Source of the DNA: Candidatus Moranbacteria bacterium UBA1302
GTDB taxonomy: Bacteria > Patescibacteriota > Minisyncoccia > Moranbacterales > UBA1568
Assembly: GCA_002307715.1 (NCBI GenBank)
Contig: DBUA01000041.1
Location: 17,732 to 36,725 of the forward strand
DNA: 18,994 bases
Reading direction: 5' to 3'
The notes below the pieces were generated by a model that saw only the letters and a program-made list of their open reading frames with translations, searched no databases and was not told the origin of the DNA. A program made the position numbers and the translations under genes. Shown piece after piece: positions 1 to 6,212 of this stretch (its first letter is position 1; each line of letters opens with the position of its first letter).

Positions 1-534
1 AGTTGTCCGTATTGCAATTTGGCAGCCGGAAAGAATCCGAGTTTGAATAAGCAAGCTGGCAGCCAATTCACTATGGCGCAAGATGGAGGATCGTACATTC
101 CTCCGATTCCTGAGATGAAGAAGCTGGTTGACGCCGGTAAAGCTGCTTATGTCTGGCTCTATGCGAATGGCCATGGAAATGGGGAGTTAGGAGCGAAAGC
201 TTTGTACTGTGCTCACGAGCAAGGGAAATTTTGGGCGGTTCATGATCTGCTTATGAGCGCCGAAGGCTATGCGCTCATGAATAATGATGTGAAAAATGAT
301 ATGTCGAAGGTAGGGAAGCTTGCTGCTTTTCTTAAGGGTGCTGCTGACCAGACAAAGCTTCAATCATGTCTTGAAAGCGGAAAGTATGATAGCCAATTGA
401 CGGCTGACGAATCGGTCGCGGAACAGTTTGGATTTTCTGGAACACCGAGTTTCTTTGTGAATACGGAGAATCTCACTGGAGCGCATAGTTTTAAGGATTT
501 TCAGCCGCTTGTTGAAAAATATTCGGGGAAATAA
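1..534 (+). CDS. DsbA-like thiol:disulfide oxidoreductase (5' truncated by window)
   Basis: The frame is open from base 1, so the gene starts upstream; the TTG at 19 is not a real start. The first visible residues are S-C-P-Y-C, the CPYC active site of DsbA-family thioredoxin-fold oxidases. About 130 residues later comes F-S-G-T-P-S-F-F-V, the cis-proline loop of the fold. Between them lie the helical insertion typical of DsbA (A-L-Y-C-A-H-E-Q-G-K-F-W) and two further cysteines. Known role of the family: introducing disulfides into exported proteins outside the membrane. A signal or anchor sequence would lie upstream and cannot be checked. Between CPYC and the alpha-helical domain there is a Gly/Ser/Gln-rich stretch that looks longer than in classical DsbA. 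An intrinsic terminator follows at 554-590. Two later exported proteins in this window have even numbers of cysteines and are plausible substrates (inference). Confidence 0.88.
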   Translation, partial: SCPYCNLAAGKNPSLNKQAGSQFTMAQDGGSYIPPIPEMKKLVDAGKAAYVWLYANGHGNGELGAKALYCAHEQGKFWAVHDLLMSAEGYALMNNDVKNDMSKVGKLAAFLKGAADQTKLQSCLESGKYDSQLTADESVAEQFGFSGTPSFFVNTENLTGAHSFKDFQPLVEKYSGK

Positions 535-553
535 CCGAGAAGGCTGTTCTAGG

Positions 554-590
554 AAGCCCTCGTATGGAACGGGGGCTTTTCTGTTTTTTT
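554..590 (+). terminator. Intrinsic terminator of the DsbA-like gene
   Basis: Stem AAGCCCTCGT (554-563) pairs with ACGGGGGCTT (569-578) with one T-G wobble and a 5-base loop. A T-rich tract, seven T in a row at 584-590, follows. It lies 20 bases after the stop and upstream of the xseA promoter. Confidence 0.9.
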
Positions 591-623
591 ATGGAATACG
601 TATCCGAATGGGAGATTCACCGG

Positions 624-629
624 TATAAT
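624..629 (+). promoter_or_regulatory. -10 box of xseA promoter, probable leaderless start
   Basis: A perfect TATAAT ends eight bases before the ATG at 638, so transcription would begin at or within a base or two of the start codon. No convincing -35 is visible and there is no Shine-Dalgarno sequence. Confidence 0.7.
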
Positions 630-637
630 GGAATCAT

Positions 638-2176
638 ATGGATCAAGAACTTCTTTCATTGTTGCGGCAATGGCGTGATAGACAGGCTCGCACCGAAGGT
701 GTCGAGGTTTTTCGGGTATTTCCGAATGCTGTCTTAGATACTGTTGCAAGAACATTGCCGCGAACGCGCGACGACCTCCTTGCTATCAAAGGCATTAAGG
801 AAGCAAAATATGCGAAATATGGTGCCACACTTTTAGCTCTTGTACGTGAAAGGATTTCAGAAACAGAAAGTGAGAATGTCGGAATATTCCCAGAGACATG
901 TGTCGATGCGATGGCAGTGGAGCCGATAGTCGATGAAACCATGACTGTCTCGCAGTTTCTTGATGGGCTCAATACGGAATTATCCGGTATGGCAGCGAGA
1001 ATACGTGGAGAAATATCCAGTGTCGATGAGCGTGAACGTGTCGTGTATTTTTCTTTGAAGGATAGTCTTGATGAAGGCATGATACAGTGTCTCATATTCC
1101 GATATGCGTATGAAGTTTCGGGTGTGAAACTTTCGGTTGGTGATGAAGTGATTATCGAGGGTGTCCCTGAAATCTATAAACCGAATGGTCGGATGAGTTT
1201 CAAAGCTGGCATCATAGAATTGGCCGGTGAAGGGGCGCTAAAAAAAGCTTATGATGCCTTGAAGGCGAAGCTTGAGAGTGAAGGTGTCTTCGCTCCAGAA
1301 CACAAGCGTGAATTGCCGGATTTTCCTAAGCGAGTTGCGTTGATTACGTCACACGATGGCGCGGCTATCGGCGACTTCACTATGAATCTCGGATCGCAGG
1401 GTCTTTCAGTACATTTTTTTCCGGTATCTGTCGAAGGGAAACGAGCGGTTTTTGAAATGGTCGCCGCCCTCCGTTTTTTTCAGCGGCATGCTGAAGAGTA
1501 TGATATGTTGGTCATTATCCGTGGTGGTGGATCATTTGAAAGTCTGCAGGCATTCAATAACGAAACGCTTATCCGTGAAATAGCTGGATCGGCCATACCA
1601 ACGCTGCTTGGTGTTGGCCACGAGAAAGATGTAACGTTGGCAGCGCTGGCTGCTGATATGATGGTTTCGACACCGACGGCAGCAGCACGGACGATTCGCG
1701 AACCGTTCGATCGAGCGCGCCAATCGGTCGGATATGCTCAAACGTTGATAGTCGAGCGTTTTTCCCGATCGCTTTCCCGATCAGATTTTTTGATATCACG
1801 AATGAAAGATGTTGTAGCATCAGTTTTTCCGAAAATAACAGGACGGTTTGCGACAGCGGAACGCGGTTTAGGTTATTTGCTCGAGCAGGTCAGATCTTCC
1901 GTGCGTTCCATCGAGGAACGCTATAAAGATCGGGAAAAAAGGATGCAACGTGGCTTTATGCTGGTTTTTGAGTCCTGCAAGCGGGATGTAGGACGTTTTG
2001 AGGAAAAACTGCGAGAGTATGATCCGTATCGTGCTTTGAACCTCGGATATGGTCTCGTTCGGAGTCAGAAGAAATTGATCAGGAAGATCGCAGATGTGCA
2101 GATCGGAGCACATCTGGATATTCAAGTCGGAGATGGTATAATCGGAGCGGAGGTTAAGGGGATTAAACGGCTGTAA
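638..2176 (+). CDS. xseA: Exodeoxyribonuclease VII large subunit with N-terminal HRDC domain
   Basis: Large, catalytic subunit of exonuclease VII, which degrades single-stranded DNA into oligonucleotides. Residues 1-72 look like an HRDC nucleic-acid-binding domain (F-R-V-F-P-N, L-P-R-T-R-D-D-L-L-A-I-K-G-I). About 100-195 is the OB-fold, with I-R-G-E-I-S-S and K-P-N-G-R-M-S-F. The catalytic domain follows from about 225: T-S-H-D-G-A-A-I-G-D, R-G-G-G-S (295-299), G-V-G-H-E-K-D (325-331) and S-T-P-T-A-A-A. Asp246, Arg295, His328 and Asp331 align by eye with the residues reported as catalytic in E. coli XseA (Asp155, Arg205, His238, Asp241). The helical C-terminus ends with the usual G-Y-G-L-V-R segment. 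At 512 residues it exceeds the E. coli enzyme, which lacks HRDC. The ATG at 638 sits in a CATATG context right after the -10 box. xseB follows after 2 bases. Confidence 0.95.
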   Translation: MDQELLSLLRQWRDRQARTEGVEVFRVFPNAVLDTVARTLPRTRDDLLAIKGIKEAKYAKYGATLLALVRERISETESENVGIFPETCVDAMAVEPIVDETMTVSQFLDGLNTELSGMAARIRGEISSVDERERVVYFSLKDSLDEGMIQCLIFRYAYEVSGVKLSVGDEVIIEGVPEIYKPNGRMSFKAGIIELAGEGALKKAYDALKAKLESEGVFAPEHKRELPDFPKRVALITSHDGAAIGDFTMNLGSQGLSVHFFPVSVEGKRAVFEMVAALRFFQRHAEEYDMLVIIRGGGSFESLQAFNNETLIREIAGSAIPTLLGVGHEKDVTLAALAADMMVSTPTAAARTIREPFDRARQSVGYAQTLIVERFSRSLSRSDFLISRMKDVVASVFPKITGRFATAERGLGYLLEQVRSSVRSIEERYKDREKRMQRGFMLVFESCKRDVGRFEEKLREYDPYRALNLGYGLVRSQKKLIRKIADVQIGAHLDIQVGDGIIGAEVKGIKRL

Positions 2177-2178
2177 TT

Positions 2179-2388
2179 ATGAAGTCTATGGCACGAACAT
2201 CATTATCTGAATCGCTTAAGAAGCTTGAGGAGATCACGGAATGGTTTGAACATCAGGATGAGATTGATGTTGAGAAAGCGCTTGAAAAAGTGAAAGAGGG
2301 TGTTGTCCTTATCAAAGAGAGTAAAACACGCTTGAAAGAAGTTGAAAATGAATTCGAGATTGTAAAGAAAGAGTTGGAGCAGGAATAG
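2179..2388 (+). CDS. xseB: Exodeoxyribonuclease VII small subunit
   Basis: A 69-residue, highly charged helical protein with the XseB pattern: S-L-K-K-L-E-E-I near the N-terminus, then a short break, then E-K-A-L-E-K-V-K-E-G-V-V-L-I-K and a second helix with K-E-V-E-N-E-F. The family forms a helical hairpin, and several copies bind along the C-terminal coiled coil of XseA to give active exonuclease VII. It starts 2 bases after the xseA stop, which indicates one operon and probable translational coupling. A second in-frame ATG at 2188 is possible. The final residues are acidic, as usual for the family. Length is normal (E. coli XseB is about 80 residues). Confidence 0.93.
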   Translation: MKSMARTSLSESLKKLEEITEWFEHQDEIDVEKALEKVKEGVVLIKESKTRLKEVENEFEIVKKELEQE

Positions 2389-2404
2389 TCCTTTTCAGCT
2401 CCCG

Positions 2405-2413
2405 TGTTATAAT
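2405..2413 (+). promoter_or_regulatory. Extended -10 promoter for the oxidoreductase pair
   Basis: TGTTATAAT is a perfect extended -10 element just past the xseB stop. The predicted start near 2420 gives a leader of about 30 bases before the ATG at 2450. No good -35 is seen. Confidence 0.75.
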
Positions 2414-2449
2414 AGCGGTGTCAGTCTAGAAATACACAAGAAATTCTTT

Positions 2450-4159
2450 ATGAGAAGATTTACGGAGGGCGTCTCTATCGTTTTGGGCGGTTCAGCTGGA
2501 CAAGGCATACAGACTGTTGAGGGGATGCTTGTTTCGGTATTGAAACGAGAAGGGTATCGTGTTTTTGCGTGTAAAGAATATATGTCGCGTATTCGTGGCG
2601 GATCGAATTCGACTGAAATCCGCATTGGAAATGACGCTCCATCTGCCTATGTGAAGCGCATCGATTTCCTATTTGCACTTGATGGCGATATTTTGAAACA
2701 CCTGGAAAGCCGCTTAGATGATGATACGATAGTCCTGGGCGAGCGTGAGCGTGTCTGTCATGATGCGAAGCGTTGCCCAGTCATAGATGTGCCTTTTGGA
2801 CGTTTTGCTACTGAGCTTGGAAATCCGATCTATACCAGTACGGTGGCGGTTGGTATCGTATTGGGGCTTTTGGGTATCGGTAAAGAGGTTCTTGGGGAGT
2901 ATATTCGTGAGCATTTTAGTAGAAAAGGAGAAGATATCGTTGCAAAAAATATCGAGGCGGCTGGAAAAGGGTATGATTTCGGGAAACACATGGCATATGA
3001 CGAAGGAGTGGAAGTATCTTTTGGACGTGATGAGTCCGTGAAAGAAGCGCTGCTTCTCTCTGGTGACCAAGCGCTTGGACTCGGTGCACTTGCGGCTGGT
3101 TGTGATTATATATCATCATATCCTATGTCTCCTGGCACGGGCTTACTCGCTTTTCTTGCCCAATACGGTAAGGATTTCGGTGTTGTCGTCGATCAAGCAG
3201 AAGATGAAATCGCTGCTATCAATCATGCTCTTGGCGCTTGGTATGCTGGAGCTCGTGCGATAGTGACGACGTCGGGCGGCGGATTTGATCTCATGACAGA
3301 AGCGGTGAGTCTTGCGGGTATGATTGAGACGCCGATCGTCGTTCATATCGGCCAGCGGCCGGGGCCGTCAACCGGTTTGCCGACACGCACGGAACAAGCC
3401 GATCTCAATCTAGCACTGTATGCCGGTCACGGCGAGTTTCCTCGGGCGATATTCGCACCTGGAACCGGTCAGGAGGCATTCATGCTGATGCAGCAAGCCT
3501 TCGATATAGCTGACCGTTATCAAGTGCCAGTTTTTATTCTTTCCGATCAATATTTTCTTGATTCGCTCACGTCCCTCTCAGAAAACTCGCTGGAGATCCG
3601 TCCGGTAGAGCGCCATATCGTAGAGACGGAGCCTGAATATAAGCGCTATGCCCTTACTGAGAGCGGAATATCGCCACGTGGCATCCCGGGCTATGGCACG
3701 GGCCTTGTTGGAGTCGATAGCGATGAGCATGATGAGACAGCGCATATCACCGAAGATGCCGCAGTCCGTGTCACAATGCACGAAAAACGTCTTCGGAAGA
3801 TAATCGGTTTGCGTACTGACGCTATCAAACCTTCCGTTTTCGGTGATATATCACGAGCGGAGACTGTTGTTGTCTCTTGGGGATCGAATCGGGGCGTTCT
3901 TGAAGAATCGCTTCGTATCTTAGGTCATGAAGATGTGGCAGGACTCCATTTTTCACAGGTCTATCCGCTTGCGAAGCAAGGATTGAAGCTGCTTTCCGGT
4001 AAACACGTCATCGTACTTGAGAACAATGCTGGAGGGCAATTCGCACAAGTGCTTAAATCGGAATATGGCCTGTCGGCCGTCGATACGATTCTTCAGTATG
4101 ATGGATCACCGTTTGCTATTGAAGATGTCGTCACCAATATTAAGGATATGCTCATATGA
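2450..4159 (+). CDS. korA: 2-oxoacid:ferredoxin oxidoreductase, fused gamma/alpha subunit
   Basis: This 569-residue protein carries the gamma domain first, with G-G-S-A-G-Q-G-I-Q-T (13-22) and M-S-R-I-R-G-G. After a linker near 195-205, the alpha domain has S-Y-P-M-S-P-G-T at about 223-230, the counterpart of the YPITP motif that lines the substrate/CoA pocket. A second domain with V-S-W-G-S-N and V-Y-P-L follows. Known role: with the beta subunit it oxidatively decarboxylates a 2-oxoacid (pyruvate, 2-oxoglutarate or branched-chain) to an acyl-CoA and reduces ferredoxin. The gamma-alpha fusion is the KorA/VorB-like two-subunit architecture. Substrate cannot be fixed from sequence: the motif reads YPMSP rather than YPITP. 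The stop overlaps the start of the beta gene (ATGA at 4156-4159), indicating translational coupling. Confidence 0.92.
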   Translation: MRRFTEGVSIVLGGSAGQGIQTVEGMLVSVLKREGYRVFACKEYMSRIRGGSNSTEIRIGNDAPSAYVKRIDFLFALDGDILKHLESRLDDDTIVLGERERVCHDAKRCPVIDVPFGRFATELGNPIYTSTVAVGIVLGLLGIGKEVLGEYIREHFSRKGEDIVAKNIEAAGKGYDFGKHMAYDEGVEVSFGRDESVKEALLLSGDQALGLGALAAGCDYISSYPMSPGTGLLAFLAQYGKDFGVVVDQAEDEIAAINHALGAWYAGARAIVTTSGGGFDLMTEAVSLAGMIETPIVVHIGQRPGPSTGLPTRTEQADLNLALYAGHGEFPRAIFAPGTGQEAFMLMQQAFDIADRYQVPVFILSDQYFLDSLTSLSENSLEIRPVERHIVETEPEYKRYALTESGISPRGIPGYGTGLVGVDSDEHDETAHITEDAAVRVTMHEKRLRKIIGLRTDAIKPSVFGDISRAETVVVSWGSNRGVLEESLRILGHEDVAGLHFSQVYPLAKQGLKLLSGKHVIVLENNAGGQFAQVLKSEYGLSAVDTILQYDGSPFAIEDVVTNIKDMLI

Positions 4160-5013
4160 TCGATACGCATCGTTATGATATGCCGAATGGGACGGACATC
4201 GCTTGGTGTCCAGCTTGCGGGAATTACCCTATTCTGACCATCGTGAAACAGGCGTTCGCCGAGCTTGGCATCAGTCCAGATCGAGCTGTCATGTGTTCTG
4301 GAATCGGGCAGGCGGCTAAGATGCCTCAGTATCTTCGTATCAATTATTTCAACGGACTTCATGGAAGAGCTTTGCCTCCTGCGGTCGCTATCAAGGTGGC
4401 TAATCCTGAGCTCACTGTCATTGCAGAGTCCGGTGATGGCGATACGTATGGCGAAGGAGGAAACCATTTTCTCCATACTATTCGGCGCAATCCCGATATC
4501 ACGAATATCGTCCATGACAATATGATCTATGGTTTGACAAAGGGTCAGGCTTCTCCGACATCAAGCAAGGGAATGAAGAATCCGATCCAGCCGAACGGCG
4601 TTGTTGTCGAGCCGTTCAATCCGATTGCCCTCGCCATAGCGAACGGCGCAACGTTTGTAGCGCGTGCGAATGCAGGGGATATCAAGGAATCTAAAGAGAT
4701 TGTGAAGTCAGCTATTCTGCATAAGGGCTATGCCTTAGTGGATATTCTCCAGCCATGCGTTATCTTCAATAAGATCAATACGTACCAATGGTTCAAAGAG
4801 CATACATATTATCTTGATGAAAATTACAGAAGTCATGATCGCATGGAAGCGCTCCGTATCGCATTCGATCTCGATAGATTGGCACTCGGCATTATCTATC
4901 AGCAGGCCGGAGCACCCACGTATGAAACACTTGTCCGCGAAGGAAATGATCCGCTTCACACTCGCCATTTTGAAGTGGAAAAGTTGCGAAAACTCATAAC
5001 GTCATTTCGTTAG
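4156..5013 (+). CDS. korB: 2-oxoacid:ferredoxin oxidoreductase, beta (TPP-binding) subunit
   Basis: A 285-residue beta subunit. W-C-P-A-C-G near the N-terminus, C-S-G-I-G (Cys47) and L-Q-P-C (Cys201) supply four cysteines (18, 21, 47, 201) spaced like the single [4Fe-4S] cluster ligands of archaeal two-subunit 2-oxoacid:ferredoxin oxidoreductases. The thiamine diphosphate/Mg motif is G-D-G-D-T-Y-G-E-G-G-N-H (93-104) followed by D-N-M-I-Y-G-L-T-K-G-Q (121-131). No ferredoxin-type domain is present, so electrons would pass directly to soluble ferredoxin. The start ATG overlaps the last codons of korA and lies in a CATATG context. A bidirectional terminator follows at 5036-5061. The FNR-like protein at 13216 could be a downstream electron acceptor (inference). 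Confidence 0.94.
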   Translation: MIDTHRYDMPNGTDIAWCPACGNYPILTIVKQAFAELGISPDRAVMCSGIGQAAKMPQYLRINYFNGLHGRALPPAVAIKVANPELTVIAESGDGDTYGEGGNHFLHTIRRNPDITNIVHDNMIYGLTKGQASPTSSKGMKNPIQPNGVVVEPFNPIALAIANGATFVARANAGDIKESKEIVKSAILHKGYALVDILQPCVIFNKINTYQWFKEHTYYLDENYRSHDRMEALRIAFDLDRLALGIIYQQAGAPTYETLVREGNDPLHTRHFEVEKLRKLITSFR

Positions 5014-5035
5014 AAGTCCAATGCGACGTAATAAA

Positions 5036-5061
5036 AAAGCCCCAGCACATGCCGGGGCTTT
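5036..5061. terminator. Bidirectional intrinsic terminator
   Basis: AAAGCCCC (5036-5043) pairs with GGGGCTTT (5054-5061), extended inward by GC/GC across one mismatch with loop ACAT. A-rich and T-rich flanks lie on either side. It serves korB on the plus strand and the convergent small gene on the minus strand. Confidence 0.88.
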
Positions 5062-5073
5062 AATTTTCAGGTT

Positions 5074-5244
5074 TTAGAGGAGACCGACCTGCCCAAGGAA
5101 TGTGAGGGTAATCACTGGTACGAGGGCAAGCAGAAACGCGAACCCCGCCTCTTCATTTTTCTGGGCTTCAGCGGCTGCTTTAACGCATGTCGGGCAAACA
5201 CCGTCCTGGCATTCTGCCTCATTCTCCATTTTGATCTCTGTCAT
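5074..5244 (-). CDS. Small Cys-rich single-pass membrane protein, unknown function
   Basis: A 56-residue protein. Residues 1-31 are acidic and hydrophilic with a compact cysteine cluster C-Q-D-G-V-C-P-T-C (12-20), a C-x4-C-x2-C pattern suited to metal binding or redox chemistry. Residues 34-56 form one hydrophobic segment (A-F-L-L-A-L-V-P-V-I-T-L-T-F) ending at the C-terminus, so it looks tail-anchored with the cysteines probably cytosolic. The ATG at 5244 is chosen because it has the CATATG context of several neighbours; extending upstream would run through the hairpin at 5306-5346 and give a Lys/Phe-rich tail unlike a protein. It lies in a unit of its own, convergent with korB, behind a strong promoter at 5364-5392. 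I do not recognise the family. Confidence 0.7.
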   Translation of the reverse strand: MTEIKMENEAECQDGVCPTCVKAAAEAQKNEEAGFAFLLALVPVITLTFLGQVGLL

Positions 5245-5305
5245 ATGGTTTTTTTGTTTTGACTTATTTACATTGCCCGATTCGACTTTCGAGCAGTGGA
5301 GAAAG

Positions 5306-5346
5306 AAAAAACGAGTAGACGGTTTCTGGCCGTTTACCCGTTTTTT
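5306..5346 (-). promoter_or_regulatory. Terminator-like hairpin in the leader of the small Cys protein gene
   Basis: Two 17-base arms (5306-5322 and 5330-5346) pair with one G-U wobble and one mismatch around a 7-base loop. The arms begin and end in six A or six T, so the structure looks like an intrinsic terminator in both directions. On the minus strand it starts about 11 bases after the predicted transcription start and precedes the ORF by about 60 bases. This is the layout of an attenuator or of a very short RNA that ends at its own terminator. On the plus strand it could instead block read-through from korB. Confidence 0.7.
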
Positions 5347-5363
5347 CAACTCTCAACAACTTC

Positions 5364-5392
5364 ATTATAGCGCGAAATGATTCAAAAGTCAA
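5364..5392 (-). promoter_or_regulatory. Strong sigma70-type promoter, minus strand
   Basis: Read on the minus strand: TTGACT, a 17-base spacer, then perfect TATAAT (complement of 5364-5369). One of the two best -35/-10 pairs in the window. Predicted start is near 5357, just before the hairpin at 5306-5346. Confidence 0.85.
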
Positions 5393-5425
5393 GCGTTTAG
5401 GAGTATTTTCGATGTAGTACGGATA

Positions 5426-5434
5426 TGGTATCAT
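5426..5434 (+). promoter_or_regulatory. Extended -10 promoter of the cyclophilin gene
   Basis: TGGTATCAT, an extended -10, predicts a start near 5441. It lies back to back with the minus-strand promoter at 5364-5392. A 12-codon out-of-frame ATG ORF (5440-5475) begins at the predicted start and overlaps the real gene start. Confidence 0.55.
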
Positions 5435-5467
5435 GCTCTATGTCATCAAACTTTGCTATTTATGCAT

Positions 5468-6160
5468 ATGGTTAAAAGAATGGTTTGGGTGCTTTTCGGA
5501 GCCATCACTCTTTCCGGATGCGCATCTCCAGAATCAGCGACACGTACAGAAGGATTCGATGTCGGTAATCAGACGGTTGAACCATCAGACTCTGCATCAT
5601 CCGTAGCAAGCGCTTCGCCCGTTAATAATACTGTAACAGCACGAAAGATGTATACCTCACAACCAGCGATGTCTATCGACAAGAAGAAATCTTATACGGC
5701 GAAATTGAAGACAAGTGTCGGCGATATCGTCATTGCGCTTGACGCTGCGTCAACACCGATTACGGTGAATAATTTCGTCTTTTTGGCAAAAGATCATTTT
5801 TATGATGGCACGATCTTCCATCGGACTATCAAGGATTTCATGATACAGGGAGGTGATCCTCAGGGGACGGGAATGGGAGGCCCTGGCTATCGGTTTGATG
5901 ATGAGCCGTTCAATGGAGAGTATGTGCGTGGGACAGTTGCTATGGCAAATGCCGGATCCAATACGAATGGTAGCCAGTTCTTCATTATGCATAAAGATGT
6001 CCCGTTACCGAAGAACTATGTCATTTTCGGACATGTCATATCCGGTCTTGAAACGATTGATGCGATTGCGACAGCGCCGGTCAAGATGAGCGCTTCAGGG
6101 GAACAATCTTCGCCGGTCACACCGGTCACTATCGAAACGATCGAAATAACAGAACAATAA
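5468..6160 (+). CDS. Lipoprotein peptidyl-prolyl cis-trans isomerase (cyclophilin)
   Basis: A 230-residue protein. Residues 1-18 form a lipoprotein signal peptide: basic M-V-K-R, a hydrophobic core and the lipobox L-S-G-C, with Cys18 as the predicted lipidated residue. A Ser/Thr/Ala-rich linker runs to about 70. Residues 76-228 are a cyclophilin domain: F-H-R-T-I-K-D-F-M-I-Q-G-G-D (117-130, with the catalytic Arg119), N-T-N-G-S-Q-F-F-I (165-173) and N-Y-V-I-F-G-H-V. The family catalyses proline isomerisation during folding; here it would act on exported proteins at the outer face of the membrane. ATG 5468 is preferred for its CATATG context and its textbook signal peptide; ATG 5462 and TTG 5453 are in-frame alternatives. 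A terminator follows immediately. Confidence 0.93.
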   Translation: MVKRMVWVLFGAITLSGCASPESATRTEGFDVGNQTVEPSDSASSVASASPVNNTVTARKMYTSQPAMSIDKKKSYTAKLKTSVGDIVIALDAASTPITVNNFVFLAKDHFYDGTIFHRTIKDFMIQGGDPQGTGMGGPGYRFDDEPFNGEYVRGTVAMANAGSNTNGSQFFIMHKDVPLPKNYVIFGHVISGLETIDAIATAPVKMSASGEQSSPVTPVTIETIEITEQ

Positions 6161-6194
6161 AAAAGAGCGGTCCGATAGCCTGGGCCGCTTTTTT
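6161..6194 (+). terminator. Intrinsic terminator of the cyclophilin gene
   Basis: A stem of about 13 bp pairs 6161-6173 with 6182-6194 (core GCGGTCC/GGGCCGC with a wobble) around an 8-base loop, and ends in six T. It starts right after the stop codon. Confidence 0.88.
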
Positions 6195-6196
6195 CA

Positions 6197-6205
6197 TGGT
6201 ACAAT
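6197..6205 (+). promoter_or_regulatory. Extended -10 promoter of the HtrA-like gene, leaderless
   Basis: TGGTACAAT lies three bases after the preceding terminator and ends seven bases before the ATG at 6213, predicting a leaderless or nearly leaderless transcript. No Shine-Dalgarno sequence is present. Confidence 0.65.
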
Positions 6206-6212
6206 ATGGCAT

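Noticed and set aside
643..1095. Long minus-strand frame within xseA
   Set aside because: It is an antisense shadow of a gene with clear homology, Ser/Arg-rich, with no motif or promoter.
5245..5349. Upstream extension of the small Cys protein gene to 91 residues on the minus strand
   Set aside because: The extra stretch passes through the terminator-like hairpin, begins about 8 bases after the predicted transcription start, and has a Lys/Phe composition explained by A6 and T6 tracts.
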